Shown here: piece after piece, positions 51,024 through 60,614 of the stretch
How positions within the stretch are numbered: the first letter of the stretch is position 1
Layout: the number at the start of each line of letters is the position of its first letter
Origin: Thermoleophilaceae bacterium
Lineage (GTDB): Bacteria > Actinomycetota > Thermoleophilia > Solirubrobacterales > Thermoleophilaceae
NCBI GenBank assembly: GCA_030447725.1
Contig: JAUJOQ010000008.1
Coordinates: 28,717-92,716, forward strand
DNA: 64,000 nt
Direction of reading: 5' to 3'
Position numbers and translations under genes: made by a program
The notes under the pieces: model-generated
Told to the model about the DNA's origin: nothing
What the model saw: only the letters and a program-made list of their open reading frames with translations
Database searches by the model: none

Positions 51024-51578
51024 ATGGGGGGACGGATGGGACAGGTAGGTGCTTCCTCGGGGGGCGGGGATCTGGTGCGGGTGGCCGCGCTCTTGATCGG
51101 CCTCTCCTACGTGGCTGCGGGCGTGGTCGGCTTCACGGTCACGGGCTTCAGCGGCTTCGTCGCGGAAACCGACGAGAAGTTCCTGGGCTTCTTCGACCTG
51201 AACATCTTCCATAACATCGTGCACCTCGCGATCGGCGCGGGGCTGGTCATCGCCTCGCGGCTGAGAGACGTCACGATCACGCAAGGGGTGCTGATCGGCG
51301 TCGGGCTCTTCTACGCGCTTGCTGCCGTGCTCGGGTTCCTCAACTACCTGCAGCTCATCTCGATCAACAGCAGCCTGTCGTTTGACAACTTCTTCCACTT
51401 GCTCACCGGGGTCACGGCACTCGCCTTCGGCCTGATAGGGGTTCGCCAGCAGGACGATTCCGTGCGCGACACGGACATCTCGGCGGGCAGGCCCGTCGGC
51501 TCAGGTGGGGCTCTGCCGCTCGAGGACCGCCGCGCGCAGTGGGATCGCGACGAGACCTACAGGGAGAAGACGTACTAG
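51024..51578 (+). CDS. DUF4383-type four-helix membrane protein
   Basis: 184 residues with four hydrophobic segments between about 18 and 130, including FDLNIFHNIVHLAIGAGLV and FDNFFHLLTGVTALAFGLIG, which are typical of DUF4383 membrane proteins. A hydrophilic tail follows. AGGGGAG precedes the ATG. Function unknown. Confidence 0.8.
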   Translation: MGGRMGQVGASSGGGDLVRVAALLIGLSYVAAGVVGFTVTGFSGFVAETDEKFLGFFDLNIFHNIVHLAIGAGLVIASRLRDVTITQGVLIGVGLFYALAAVLGFLNYLQLISINSSLSFDNFFHLLTGVTALAFGLIGVRQQDDSVRDTDISAGRPVGSGGALPLEDRRAQWDRDETYREKTY

Positions 51579-51616
51579 CACGGCCGCCGTGCCGGTCGCG
51601 CCGGTGGGCTTGAGCG

Positions 51617-52237
51617 GTGACGGCTGAGGCTCGCGGCGGCTTCGAGCCCGCCACCCTTCGCAGATGGGTCCCGGTGGCCATCGCGGTGGCGATCTTGGGC
51701 GGCGTGGCCGCGTACATGCTCGCGCGCACGCTGGTACCCTCCTCCCCGGCCGGGCAACAACCGGCGCAGGTTGCGGACGACTTCGTTCGGTTTCGCGACG
51801 AGGTGGCCGGGATCGCGATCTCACATCCAGCCGACTGGCAGCGCGCCGCCTCGACCGATCCCGAGGTGCGGCTGCTGGCCACGGGCGACGACGCCTCGAT
51901 GTCGGTACGGATCATCGACCTCGGTATCGAGGTCGACGACGAGGAGAGCTTCGTCGCCGCAAAGAGGCTCACCGACAAGCTCGTGGGAGACGCCGGGCAG
52001 GCGAAGCTCGTGCGCCCGCCGAGCCGGGTGACCCTCGGCGGACTCCAGGGGTACCTGTATCTCTACACCTACGCCGACGCCGCCGCGGCGGGGCGGGGAG
52101 CCCATGCGCACTACTTCCTGTTCCGCGACCGGGAGCTGATCACGATCGTCTTCCAGACCGTGCCGGCGGGGCGCCTCGCCGAGCTCGCCCCGCTGTTCGA
52201 CCGGATCGGGGAGACGCTGCGGACCACCTCGGGCTGA
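51617..52237 (+). CDS. Membrane-anchored LpqN/PsbP-like domain protein
   Basis: 206 residues. A transmembrane helix (about 17-38) is followed by an extracellular domain with GIAISHPADWQRA, VRIIDLGIEVDDEESF and HYFLFRDRELITIVFQTVP, a layout seen in PsbP/LpqN-like lipid-associated domains of actinobacteria. GTG start 51617. Exact role unknown. Confidence 0.65.
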   Translation: MTAEARGGFEPATLRRWVPVAIAVAILGGVAAYMLARTLVPSSPAGQQPAQVADDFVRFRDEVAGIAISHPADWQRAASTDPEVRLLATGDDASMSVRIIDLGIEVDDEESFVAAKRLTDKLVGDAGQAKLVRPPSRVTLGGLQGYLYLYTYADAAAAGRGAHAHYFLFRDRELITIVFQTVPAGRLAELAPLFDRIGETLRTTSG

Positions 52238-52481
52238 GTGACGGGGTGCGGCCCGCGCTGCCCACCGGTGAGCGGACGCCCCGGACCACGAGGTCCGACC
52301 TTGCCTTCAGCGGGTGATGGGGTTAGGGTCGCGCCAGCCCCCAAATGCGACCGATCGCAACCCATGCGTGGTCGCGTGAACGCTCCCGGATGGCACGTGC
52401 CCACAACGTCCCGGCGCTCGACGCTCCCGAGCTCGATGCGGGCGCGGCCGTGGGCCAGTATCGCCGGGGGGAGACCACGGC

Positions 52482-53234
52482 TTGAGCTTCAAGTGGCTGT
52501 TCGGTCCGGTGCAGGAAGCCGACGCGTGGCTCACCGGCCTGTTCGAGGGCGCTCCGCTGCTGGTGGCCCTCGGCGTGGCCTTCGTGCCCGGATTGCGCCA
52601 CGCGTCCGATCCGACCACCTCGGGGCGGTCACCTCGCTGGTGGCCGCCGACGGTGGGGACACCAGCGCAGCCACGCGGCTGGGTGCGTGGCGGGGCCTCG
52701 GCCATGCAGGGGGCTGCTGGCGATCGGGATCGCTCTGATCGCCTTCAAGACCGAGCTGCCCGGGTGGCTGGAGAACGGCGCCGAGAAGGCGGTGGGGGTG
52801 GTGATCATCCTGCTGGCGCTGCGGGTGGCCGTGAAGTCGATGCGCGGCGACTGCCGGGCCGCCAGTCACGGGCACGACGGCGGCGAGCCGGCGACGCCTC
52901 GCGCCTGCGCCATCTGCGCAAGGGTGGCGACGAGCACTCCCACCGCCACCTCCGCACACCACCAGGCGTTTACCAACGGGATTCTGCACGGCCTGGCCGG
53001 AACCGGCCCCGTGGCGCTGCTGCTGATTGCGGCCCTGCCCACCCAGGTCGAGGCGATCGCCGCGCTGGCGGTGTTCGCGCCCATGTCCGTCCTGTCGATG
53101 GCGCTGTGCACGACGGCCTTCGCCCGGGGTTCTCACGCGGCCGGTGATCGAGCCGCTCTACCGGACGGTGTTGATTCCGTGCCTTGGCGTCTTCGGGGCT
53201 GATGTTCGGTCTCTGGTACACCGGGATCACGTAG
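52482..53234 (+). pseudogene. Frameshifted nickel/cobalt permease-like (UreH/NicO type) gene
   Basis: Homologous pieces alternate between frames: GAPLLVALGVAFVPGLRHASDP, then DHLGAVTSLVAADGGD, then LLAIGIALIAFKTELPGWL, then NGILHGLAGTGPVALLLIA, then EPLYRTVLIPCLGVFG and LMFGLWYTGIT before a stop. HASDPDH and HGLAGTGP are membrane motifs of this transporter group. At least four shifts are needed, some in G or C runs. Either a decayed nickel transporter or a gene damaged by sequencing indels. 52,238-52,481 holds nothing recognisable. Confidence 0.7.
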
Positions 53235-55509
53235 GCAACCGGCTCCCGGCCAGCCGGGCGGCCGCTGCGGCGGCCTGGCCGTAGGAGATGCCGCCGTCGC
53301 CCGCCGGCAGCAGCGCGGGCAGCAGGACGCGCAGCCCGCGACCCTCAAGCAATGCGAACGTGCGCTCGACCAGCAGCCGGTTGTTGAACACCCCGCCGGA
53401 GAGCACCACCAGGTCGGTGCCCCGCGCTGCGGCGATCCGGGTGCAGGCCTCCGCTGTGGCCACCGCCACGGCCGCGTGGAAGCGCGCCGCCACGAGCGCG
53501 GTCCCGGCACCCCGAGCCAGGTCGCGCGCCACCGCGCACACGGTCTCACGGGCGTCGAGCTCGAGACGCTCCCCGGCGTCACGCACCGGCAGCGAATATG
53601 GCTCGCCCTCGAAACCGGCGCCGGCGGCTGCCTCGAGCTCGATCGCAGCTTGACCCTCGTAGGTGACCGTCGAACGCAGACCGCATAACGCTGACACGGC
53701 GTCGAACAGCCGTCCCATGCTCGAGGTCGAGGGCGAGCCGAACCCGCTGCGAGCGAGCGCCGCCACCTGCTCCCACCGCTCCGGCGACACGGCCTCCGCG
53801 AGAGCAGACGGCGCCGACGGCCGGTCGTGACCCGCGGCGATCAGCCACGAACAGGCCATCCGCCACGGCTCCAGCACCGCGCGCTCTCCGCCGGGCATCG
53901 GCACCGGCGACAAGGAGCCGGCCCGCTCATACGATGCGATGTCGCCGAAGAGCAGCTCTCCGCCCCACACGGTGCCGTCCTCGCCGTAGCCGGTGCCGTC
54001 GTAGATCGCGCCCACGGCCGGACCCTGCTCTCCGTGCTCGGCCAGACAGGCGGCAAGATGGGCGTGGTGGTGCTGTACGGCCATCGTCTCCACGCCCTCG
54101 CGCGCGAGGGCGTAGCGGGTGGAGAGATAGTCGGGATGCAGGTCACAGACGACGACTTCCGGGGACACCGCGAACAGGCGCTCGAAGTGCGCGACCCCCT
54201 CCTCGAAGGAGCGCAGGGTCTCGTAGTTCTTGAGGTCGCCGATGTGGTGCGAGACCCACGCACGCCGCCCGCGGGCCAGGCAAAAGGTGCTCTTGAGCTC
54301 GGCGCCGCAGGCGAGCACCGCCCGGGAGGCGTCGACCGGCAGCGAGATGCTCGCCGGGGCGTAGCCCCGTGAACGGCGGAGCATCAGCGGCGCCTCGCGC
54401 AGGTCGCCGAGCGATCGCACCACCGAGTCGTCGGCTCGCACGTGTATCGGCCGGTCGTGTACCAGCAGCAGGTCGGCGATCGAGCTCAGCCGCCTCAGCG
54501 CCTCGGCGTCGTCGTAGGCGATCGGCTCGTCGGAGAGGTTGCCACTGGTCATCACCAGCGTCTCCCCGACCTCCGCCAGCAACAGGTGGTGCAGCGGCGT
54601 GTAGGGCAGCATCACCCCGAGATCAGGGGAGCCGGGGGCGACGGAGTGGGCCACGGGCGCGTCGGGGCGCCGGCGGGCGACCACGATCGGGCGCTCCGAG
54701 CCCAGCAGCAGTGCCTCCTCGGATGCGGTCAGCTCCACCAGCTCACGCGCCGCCGGCAGGTTGGCGGCCATCAGCGCGAACGGCTTGTCTTCGCGATGCT
54801 TGCGTGACCGCAGAGCCGCGCAGGCCACCTCGTCCCCGGCGCGGCAGGCCAAGTGGTAGCCGCCCAGGCCCTTGACCGCCAAGACGGCGCCACCCCGCAG
54901 GGCCTCCGCAGCGGCCGCCAACGGATCATCCGCCCCCACGCTTTCCCCCCCAGGCTCGAGCAATGTCAGGGTCGGACCGCACTTCGGGCAGGCGTTGGGC
55001 TGGGCGTGGAAGCGCCGGTCGGACGGATCCCCGTACTCGGCGCGGCACAGCCCGCACATCTCGAATTCGGCCATGGTGGTCAGCGGCCGGTCATAGGGCA
55101 CGTCGCGCACGATCGTGAAGCGCGGGCCGCAGTCGGTGCAGTTGGTGAACGGGTAGCGGTACCGGCGGTCGCGAGGATCGGCCATCTCGAGGAGACATGC
55201 CGCGCAGGTGGCGACGTCCGGGGACACCAGCGCCAGCGGCGTGCCGCCCCGGCGGCTGGCGGCGATCTCGAAACCGGAGGCGCCGGTGGGCTCCACCTCC
55301 TCGGGGGAGACCCGCTCCACGGTCGCCAGCGGCGGCGCGTCGATCGCCAATCGAGTCAGGAAGGCATCGACCTTCGATCGGCCGCCCTCGGCCTCCAGCA
55401 GCACGCCCCGATCGTCGTTGAGCACGTAGCCGGTCAGGCCCAGCTCGCGCGCCAGGCGGTACACGAAGGGGCGAAAGCCCACCCCCTGCACCGTGCCGGT
55501 CACGCGCAC
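53227..55509 (-). CDS. hypF: Carbamoyltransferase HypF
   Basis: 760 residues. Acylphosphatase domain (VTGTVQGVGFRPFVYRLA), two zinc-finger pairs (CAACLLEM/CTDCGPRF and CGLCRAEY/CPKCGPTL), YrdC-like domain (AVKGLGGYHLACRAGDE, SGNLSDEPI) and Kae1-like domain (VQHHHAHLAACLAEHG, VVLSGGVFNNRLL). It makes the cyanide ligand precursor with HypE. I chose the GTG at 55509 (AGGG upstream), which starts just before the acylphosphatase strand; longer frames overlap the next gene. Confidence 0.93.
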   Translation of the reverse strand: MRVTGTVQGVGFRPFVYRLARELGLTGYVLNDDRGVLLEAEGGRSKVDAFLTRLAIDAPPLATVERVSPEEVEPTGASGFEIAASRRGGTPLALVSPDVATCAACLLEMADPRDRRYRYPFTNCTDCGPRFTIVRDVPYDRPLTTMAEFEMCGLCRAEYGDPSDRRFHAQPNACPKCGPTLTLLEPGGESVGADDPLAAAAEALRGGAVLAVKGLGGYHLACRAGDEVACAALRSRKHREDKPFALMAANLPAARELVELTASEEALLLGSERPIVVARRRPDAPVAHSVAPGSPDLGVMLPYTPLHHLLLAEVGETLVMTSGNLSDEPIAYDDAEALRRLSSIADLLLVHDRPIHVRADDSVVRSLGDLREAPLMLRRSRGYAPASISLPVDASRAVLACGAELKSTFCLARGRRAWVSHHIGDLKNYETLRSFEEGVAHFERLFAVSPEVVVCDLHPDYLSTRYALAREGVETMAVQHHHAHLAACLAEHGEQGPAVGAIYDGTGYGEDGTVWGGELLFGDIASYERAGSLSPVPMPGGERAVLEPWRMACSWLIAAGHDRPSAPSALAEAVSPERWEQVAALARSGFGSPSTSSMGRLFDAVSALCGLRSTVTYEGQAAIELEAAAGAGFEGEPYSLPVRDAGERLELDARETVCAVARDLARGAGTALVAARFHAAVAVATAEACTRIAAARGTDLVVLSGGVFNNRLLVERTFALLEGRGLRVLLPALLPAGDGGISYGQAAAAAARLAGSRLPT

Positions 55510-55535
55510 CCGAACCCTGCGCGGGTCGTCCAGCG

Positions 55536-56012
55536 CTACTCCCGGGGGCGGCTGCGGGTCTCGGTGAGCACCAGGCCGTACAGCACGTGGTCCATGGCCA
55601 GCACGGCGCGCTCCACCGGGCGTGCCGTCTTGGCCTGATCCAGTCCCATCAGGGGCGCCTGGACCAGCTCGAAGCTGAGCCACACGATCAGGCCGTAGAC
55701 GGGTCCCGCCCAGCGCCGCAGGCGCAGATCCGCGGGCAGCAACGCGAACGCCGCTCCGCCCGCGGCGCCGTAGCCCCAGTGCATCAGCTCGATTGCGGCC
55801 CGGCGCTGGCCCTTGGGGACCATCCGGAACAGACCTTTCGAGGTCTGCCTCGCGATCGCCCGGGGCGGGGTCTCCCGGACGAGTCCGAGGCCCACGGTGA
55901 ACGTGCGCATGCCGGTCATCGCCATCGCCGCGATCACCCCCCGCATCGCCTCGCGGGCCACCCGCTCCTCCGCATCGGGGTTGGCGCCTGCCGTGGTGGT
56001 GTCGTCGGTCAC
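55536..56012 (-). CDS. Hypothetical membrane protein between hypF and the hypB remnant
   Basis: 158 residues from GTG 56012, which overlaps the stop of the hypB/SIS remnant (GTGA). Two or three hydrophobic segments (GYGAAGGAAFALLPADL, WAGPVYGLIVWLSFELVQAP, AVLAMDHVLYGLVL). MRGVIAAMAMTGMRTFTVGLG near the start resembles small DUF-type integral membrane proteins. Function unknown. Confidence 0.65.
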   Translation of the reverse strand: MTDDTTTAGANPDAEERVAREAMRGVIAAMAMTGMRTFTVGLGLVRETPPRAIARQTSKGLFRMVPKGQRRAAIELMHWGYGAAGGAAFALLPADLRLRRWAGPVYGLIVWLSFELVQAPLMGLDQAKTARPVERAVLAMDHVLYGLVLTETRSRPRE

Positions 56013-56560
56013 GCCGACACCTGCATGAGCTCGCGCAGCACGTGCCAGGCCGAGGCCTGCGCCTCCTGGATCCGCGGTATGTGCTCCGAGCGCGTCACAA
56101 GGACTCGCGCACGTCGGACAGCACCGCCTCGAGGTAGACCTCCTCCTCGCCCATGAAGGGACAGAGAAAGCGCGAGCCGCCGGTGTCGTGCACCGTCTTT
56201 GCGGCGCGCCCCTCGAGCAGGCCGCGGTAGTCGAAGAACACATGCACCAGCTTCCACAGCAGATGGTAGGCGGTCTCGACGAGCTCCCGACGCAGGAAGG
56301 CGACCCTGGACGGTCCGGGCTCGAGCTGCCACTGCGCCCCGGCTGAGCGAGCCCTGGACCCAGCCCTCGAGCACGCCGGGCCGCACGCCGTTCAGCCCCG
56401 GGCGCAACACGCTCTCGAGCAGCGTGGTCTTCCCGGCGCCGGGTGCGCTCATCAGGTTCACACGCGCCCCTGAGCGGTCGAAGTAGTCGCGGTTGGCGCG
56501 CGCGATCGTGTTGTTCGCGTCGAGGGCGTCCTCGACCACCCTCACCCTGGTCCGATGCAT
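56009..56560 (-). pseudogene. hypB remnant joined to a SIS-domain remnant
   Basis: The first 56 codons are HypB (VVEDALDANNTIARANRDYF, NLMSAPGAGKTTLLESVL), including the P-loop, then homology ends. In another frame follow SIS-protein segments (VETAYHLLWKLVHVFFDY, GSRFLCPFMGEEEVYLEAVL) and, back in the first frame, SEHIPRIQEAQASAWHVL. These match the SIS-HypC-SIS protein at 40,165 with its HypC part missing. HypB lacks the metal site and GTPase switch regions, so it cannot be functional. Confidence 0.8.
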
Positions 56561-56900
56561 CGAAAGCCTCCCCTCGGTCGGCGCGGGCCGCCCGCGCTAC
56601 TTCGATCTTAGACGCGGCGACGATCGCGAGAGCAACAGCGACGACGAGGGACTCGACGCACAGCCCGAGCCGGGACATCCGGTGGCCGGCGAGGACGTGG
56701 GCGGGCCGGCCAGAGGAAGGCGAGGGGGCGCGTAAGACAGCGGCCACGCCGGAGATCGGCGATGACAGCAACAAGGAAGAGCCCCAACGTCCGGCGCCCG
56801 ACGACGAGGTCGGCGTGCCCGAGAATCCGGGCGATCCACGGACGAGAGCTAGCGCAAGCGGCAGCTCATTGCTACGCGCACGGCGTCGGTGCGCGCGCGG
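56561..56900. other. Intergenic stretch without a recognisable gene
   Basis: 340 bp between the hypB remnant and the UspA-like gene. Plus-strand frames give short acidic peptides (GDDRESNSDDEGLDAQPEPG, then KEEPQRPAPDDEVGVPENPG in another frame), which could be debris of a frameshifted hydrophilic protein, but nothing matches a family I know. Confidence 0.5.
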
Positions 56901-57344
56901 TCATCGGTTGGCGGCGAGCACCGGCTCCGGCACCGTCTCGGCCTCGACATGTGCCACCGGCAGGCCGAGGCCACGCGCCTTGCTCGGCAGGTCCACTCGC
57001 AGCCACCGAGAGAAGCGGTGGGGCAGGGTCGAGACGACGATCTCGTCGAAGCTGCCGCCCGCCAGGGCGTCCTGGATCGCGGCGAGGGGGTCCGCGCAGC
57101 CCACCTCGCCGGAGACCTCGAAGCCGGCTGCCTCGCTCAAGGAGGGCAGCGCCAGTGCGAGCACGGCCTGCGCCTCCTCGCAGCCGGCGACCTCCGGATC
57201 CACCACCCGGTGCAGGCCGTGGGGCACGGCCGGCACGACGAGATGGAAGGCGCGGGCGCCCTGGGAGGCGCGCTCGCTCACCGCCTCACGCAAGCGGTCG
57301 GTGTTGGCGGTGCGGTTCGCGACCAGCAGGACTGAGCTGCCCAT
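56901..57344 (-). CDS. Universal-stress-protein-like (UspA fold) protein
   Basis: 147 residues from ATG 57344 (GGGAGG 7 nt upstream). VLLVANRTANTDRLREAV at the start, an alanine-rich middle, and GSFDEIVVSTLPHRFSRWLR near the C-terminus fit the UspA-like alpha/beta fold; a complete ATP-binding G-2x-G-9x-G(S/T) motif is not obvious. Divergent from the LysR-type regulator. Confidence 0.7.
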   Translation of the reverse strand: MGSSVLLVANRTANTDRLREAVSERASQGARAFHLVVPAVPHGLHRVVDPEVAGCEEAQAVLALALPSLSEAAGFEVSGEVGCADPLAAIQDALAGGSFDEIVVSTLPHRFSRWLRVDLPSKARGLGLPVAHVEAETVPEPVLAANR

Positions 57345-57434
57345 GTCGAGCCTCCCTCTTCCGAGGTGATAATGACTTTTGCTACAAAGTGACCGAGGCG
57401 CCGGCCAGGAGCAAGTGAAATCCCGTTGGCATCT

Positions 57435-57450
57435 ATAGGGAAACCCCAAT
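57435..57450. promoter_or_regulatory. Possible LysR-type operator upstream of cbbR
   Basis: ATAGGGAAACCCCAAT forms a near dyad (AT-GGG-CCC-AT) within the 106-bp AT-richer gap between the UspA-like gene and the LysR-type regulator. LysR regulators usually bind such sites beside their own gene. Confidence 0.3.
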
Positions 57451-58446
57451 GTGCTTTTATGGGAACTAGCCTTGGCTGTTACCCTGACCCAGCTGCGCAG
57501 CTTCCTTGCCGTGGTCCACACCGGCTCTGTCACGGGGGCCGCCGACAAGCTGGTGGTGACCCAGCCGTCGGTGTCCGCTGCCGTGTCCGCGCTCTCGGCC
57601 GAGGTGGGCACCGCGCTGACCGAGCGTGAAGGCCGCAGCGTGCGCCCGACGCCGGCCGGCCGGGCCTTCGCCGCCTACGCGGCCGATGTCGTCGGCCTGC
57701 TCGAACAGGGGGCACGCGCCGCCCGCGAGGCCGCCGACGCGAGCTCCCGCGAGGTCCGCATCGCCGCAGTGACCACCGCCGGCGAGCACATCGTGCCGCC
57801 TCTGCTGGAGGCCTTCTCCGAGCGCCACCCGGACATCGCGGTGAGCCTCGACGTCGGCAACCGCGAGCGGCTGTTCGAGCGGATTCGAAGCCGGCAGTCG
57901 GACATCGCCATCGGCGGTCGCCCGTCCGGGGAGGGGATCGAAGGAGAGCTGTTCTTGGACAACCCGGTCGCCATCTTCGCGGCGCCCTCCGATCCGCTGG
58001 CTGGACGCACCTCGGTGCCGATCGCCGAGCTCAAGGGGCGCCCGTGGCTTCTACGGGAGGAGGGCTCGGGCACCCGGACGATGAGCGAGGAGTTTCTCTC
58101 GCGACAAGGCCTCGATCCCCCGATCCTGACCCTCGGCTCCAACGGCGCGATCAAGCAGGGCGCACGCGCGGGGCTCGGACTGGCGCTGCAGTCCAGCCTG
58201 GCGGCCGAGCTCGAGCTCGAGCTCGGGCTGCTCGTGACCCTGGACGTGGCGGCCACGCTGCCCGAGCGCCACTGGTATCTGCTGCGCGCCGGCCGCGGTC
58301 CGTTGCGCCCGCCGGTCGAGAAGTTCCTCGCCTTCGCGCGCTCACCGGAGGGTCGCGAGGCAATCGAGCAGGCGCGGCGGCCGGCCGGCCGGACTCGACC
58401 TCACACCGATGGCACCGGGGCACGAGATCCAACAGCACGCGGCTGA
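57451..58446 (+). CDS. cbbR: LysR-type regulator, CbbR-like
   Basis: About 325-331 residues. N-terminal helix-turn-helix (LRSFLAVVHTGSVTGAADKL, TQPSVSAAVSALSAEVG) and a two-lobed periplasmic-binding-type effector domain (VRIAAVTTAGEHIVPPLLEA, REEGSGTRTMSEEFLSRQGL). REEGSGTR is common in CbbR. The start is uncertain: GTG 57451 or TTG 57472, the latter giving the usual LysR beginning AVTLTQLRSF. It converges with the Calvin-cycle operon, which it probably controls. Confidence 0.85.
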   Translation: MLLWELALAVTLTQLRSFLAVVHTGSVTGAADKLVVTQPSVSAAVSALSAEVGTALTEREGRSVRPTPAGRAFAAYAADVVGLLEQGARAAREAADASSREVRIAAVTTAGEHIVPPLLEAFSERHPDIAVSLDVGNRERLFERIRSRQSDIAIGGRPSGEGIEGELFLDNPVAIFAAPSDPLAGRTSVPIAELKGRPWLLREEGSGTRTMSEEFLSRQGLDPPILTLGSNGAIKQGARAGLGLALQSSLAAELELELGLLVTLDVAATLPERHWYLLRAGRGPLRPPVEKFLAFARSPEGREAIEQARRPAGRTRPHTDGTGARDPTARG

Positions 58447-58545
58447 GCTCGTTCCAGGTTGCCAACTCGATCGAACACAAGTTCCAAGCGGTAGCCCACT
58501 TGGTCATGGGCTGCTCCCAAGGAGCGCTAGAAGACCAGCGCAGCA

Positions 58546-58561
58546 GCGGCCGGCAGGCCGC
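58546..58561. terminator. GC hairpin between convergent cbbR and prk
   Basis: GCGGCC and GGCCGC flank a GGCA tetraloop (6-bp stem) in the 126-bp gap between the two convergent stops. Possible bidirectional terminator; no T tract. Confidence 0.35.
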
Positions 58562-58572
58562 CACTCAAAGGC

Positions 58573-59565
58573 TCAGGCCTTAGCCGCGGATACCGGCTCG
58601 GCCTGACGCGCCGAGGCGGCCTTCGCCTCGTTGGCCTTGCCGTTTCCGGCATCCGCGCGCGGACCTTCGCCGCCCAGGGCCAGTGCGGCCTTGGCCGTGA
58701 CCAGGTGGTAGAGGATGACCAGCTGCACGAGGGCGAGCGACTCCGATCGATGCAGATCCGTTCCGATCGTGTACTCGCCCAGCCGCTCCGAGCGCAGGTG
58801 CGTGGCGAAATGGAGCTTCGACCAGATCGCCTCCTCGATCTCGTTCCCCACACCGGGATCCATCGTGCCGGGAATTCCCACGTGGCGCTCCGACCCCTGG
58901 TCCTCGAGCGTGATGCCGCCCTTGCCGGATCCGATGAACGGTGAGAGATCCGGGTGAGGCAGAGAGTCCCGCAGTATCACCTGGGCGTCCAGGACGTGGG
59001 GGTTGTCACCGTCGCCCCCCGGCTGGAAGGCCACCACCATGTCCGCGTGGCGCTCCTGGGGACGGATGTGCTGGGCCGAGTCGGCCTCGCGATGGTCGAG
59101 CTCCGCGAGCACCTGGTCGGTGGTGTACCCGCGCCGGGTCGTGTCGCGCGCAACCTTCCACTTGCGGCGAAGCTCTTCGGGCGGCGCCAGGTAGACGCGC
59201 ACGTCATAGCAGTTGCGCATCGTCTCGGAGTGGTAGCCCAACAGCCCCTCGACTACGGCGAACGGGTTGGGATCGACGTAGACGGGCGGTCCGAAGGTGC
59301 CGTCCGAATGGACGTAGACGGGCTTCAGGATCGCTTCGCCGCGCCGCAGGTGCGCCAGATGCTGAGCCATGATGTCCATGTAGTTGCAATCGGGGTTCAG
59401 CGGCGTGATGCCGCGCTCGGCGCGCTGCTTTCGGTCATAGCGGTGGTAGTCGTCGGTCGCGACGGCGGTGACCTGATCCTCGCCGAGGATCCGGACGAGG
59501 CCGCGCGTGATGGTTGTCTTGCCCGCGGCCGAATCGCCGACGACCCCCAGCACTATCGGGCGCAT
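58573..59565 (-). CDS. prk: Phosphoribulokinase
   Basis: 330 residues. Walker A GVVGDSAAGKTTITRG (about 8-22), TDDYHRYDRKQRAERGITPL with the catalytic-type Asp, and PVYVHSDGTFGPPVY. It phosphorylates ribulose-5-phosphate to RuBP for RuBisCO. Its ATG overlaps the cbbX stop. A charged Ala-rich tail of about 30 residues follows the core. Confidence 0.95.
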   Translation of the reverse strand: MRPIVLGVVGDSAAGKTTITRGLVRILGEDQVTAVATDDYHRYDRKQRAERGITPLNPDCNYMDIMAQHLAHLRRGEAILKPVYVHSDGTFGPPVYVDPNPFAVVEGLLGYHSETMRNCYDVRVYLAPPEELRRKWKVARDTTRRGYTTDQVLAELDHREADSAQHIRPQERHADMVVAFQPGGDGDNPHVLDAQVILRDSLPHPDLSPFIGSGKGGITLEDQGSERHVGIPGTMDPGVGNEIEEAIWSKLHFATHLRSERLGEYTIGTDLHRSESLALVQLVILYHLVTAKAALALGGEGPRADAGNGKANEAKAASARQAEPVSAAKA

Positions 59566-60614
59566 CAGGCGTCCTTTCCGTTCTCGTCGAACACCGAACT
59601 CTGAAGGATGTCGTCTGCCTCCAGCGTGATCAGGTCCTTCTTCTGGAGCTTGCCTCTCGCATCGAACAGCCTCATGGCCTGTCGCATCCGGGCGCGCTCG
59701 ATCGCATTGCGGATGCTGCGGCCATGCGCGAAGCGTGGCTGCTCGAGGCGCCGCTCGATGTAGTCGTGTAGCGCACGCTCACCGTCCTCGCTCAGCTCGT
59801 AGCCCTGCCTGCCGACCATCAGCTGGGCGATCTGGAGCAGTTCGTCCACGGTGTAGTCGGGGAACGGGATGTGGTGGGCAACTCTCGAGCCCATCCCGGG
59901 GTTGGCCTGGAAGAACGCCTCCATCGGCTCCTTGTAGCCGGCCATCACGACGACCAGGTTCTGGCGCTCTGACTCCATCACCTGGAGCAGCACCTCGATC
60001 GCCTCCTGGCCGTAGTCGCGCTCGTTCTCGGGCCGGTGCAGATAGTAGGCCTCGTCGATGAACAGGATTCCGCCGAGGGCGCGCTTGACGACGTCCTTGG
60101 TCTTCGGCGCCGTGTGGCCGACGTACTGGCCGACGAGGTCGTCGCGCGTGACCGAGACCAGATGCCCCTTCTCGATGTACCCGAGACGGTGCAGGATCTC
60201 CGCCATCCGGAACGCCACGGTGGTCTTGCCGGTACCCGGGCTGCCGGTCAGGCTCATGTGCAGGGTGGGGGGCTCCGAGCCGAGCCCCATCTCCTCGCGC
60301 AACCGGTCGATCACGAGCAACGCCGCGACCTCGCGGATGCGCTGCTTGACCGGTTCCAGTGCGATCAGCTCGCGGTTGAGCTCCTCGAGCACCTCGTCCA
60401 CGCGCGAGTCGCGGACCACCGTCCCGACATCGGCCTCGCCATCGGTGACCGCCTCCGAGAAGTCGACCGAATCGATGGCGGAACCGGACTTGGCCCCCTT
60501 CTCGGGGCGCACGACCGTGCCACCGAAGTCGTCCGCATAGGGGTCTGGCCCGGTCTTCTCCTTCTCGCTTCCGTCGAGTGGACGCCCGTGGGTGTCCATG
60601 CCCTTCGGGCTCAC
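59565..60614 (-). CDS. cbbX: Red-type RuBisCO activase CbbX
   Basis: 349 residues. AAA+ core with Walker [10 protein letters not shown], Walker [11 protein letters not shown], pore-loop region ([15 protein letters not shown]) and sensor [15 protein letters not shown]. CbbX removes inhibitory sugar phosphates from red-type RuBisCO by pulling the large-subunit C-terminus. An extra N-terminal segment of about 60 charged residues precedes the usual start. GTG 60614 overlaps the cbbS stop. Confidence 0.95.
   Translation of the reverse strand: MSPKGMDTHGRPLDGSEKEKTGPDPYADDFGGTVVRPEKGAKSGSAIDSVDFSEAVTDGEADVGTVVRDSRVDEVLEELNRELIALEPVKQRIREVAALLVIDRLREEMGLGSEPPTLHMSLTGSPGTGKTTVAFRMAEILHRLGYIEKGHLVSVTRDDLVGQYVGHTAPKTKDVVKRALGGILFIDEAYYLHRPENERDYGQEAIEVLLQVMESERQNLVVVMAGYKEPMEAFFQANPGMGSRVAHHIPFPDYTVDELLQIAQLMVGRQGYELSEDGERALHDYIERRLEQPRFAHGRSIRNAIERARMRQAMRLFDARGKLQKKDLITLEADDILQSSVFDENGKDA

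Noticed and set aside
53147..53234. A second small gene after the nickel-permease-like pseudogene
   Set aside because: The peptide EPLYRTVLIPCLGVFG continues the permease-like sequence in another frame, so it belongs to the pseudogene.
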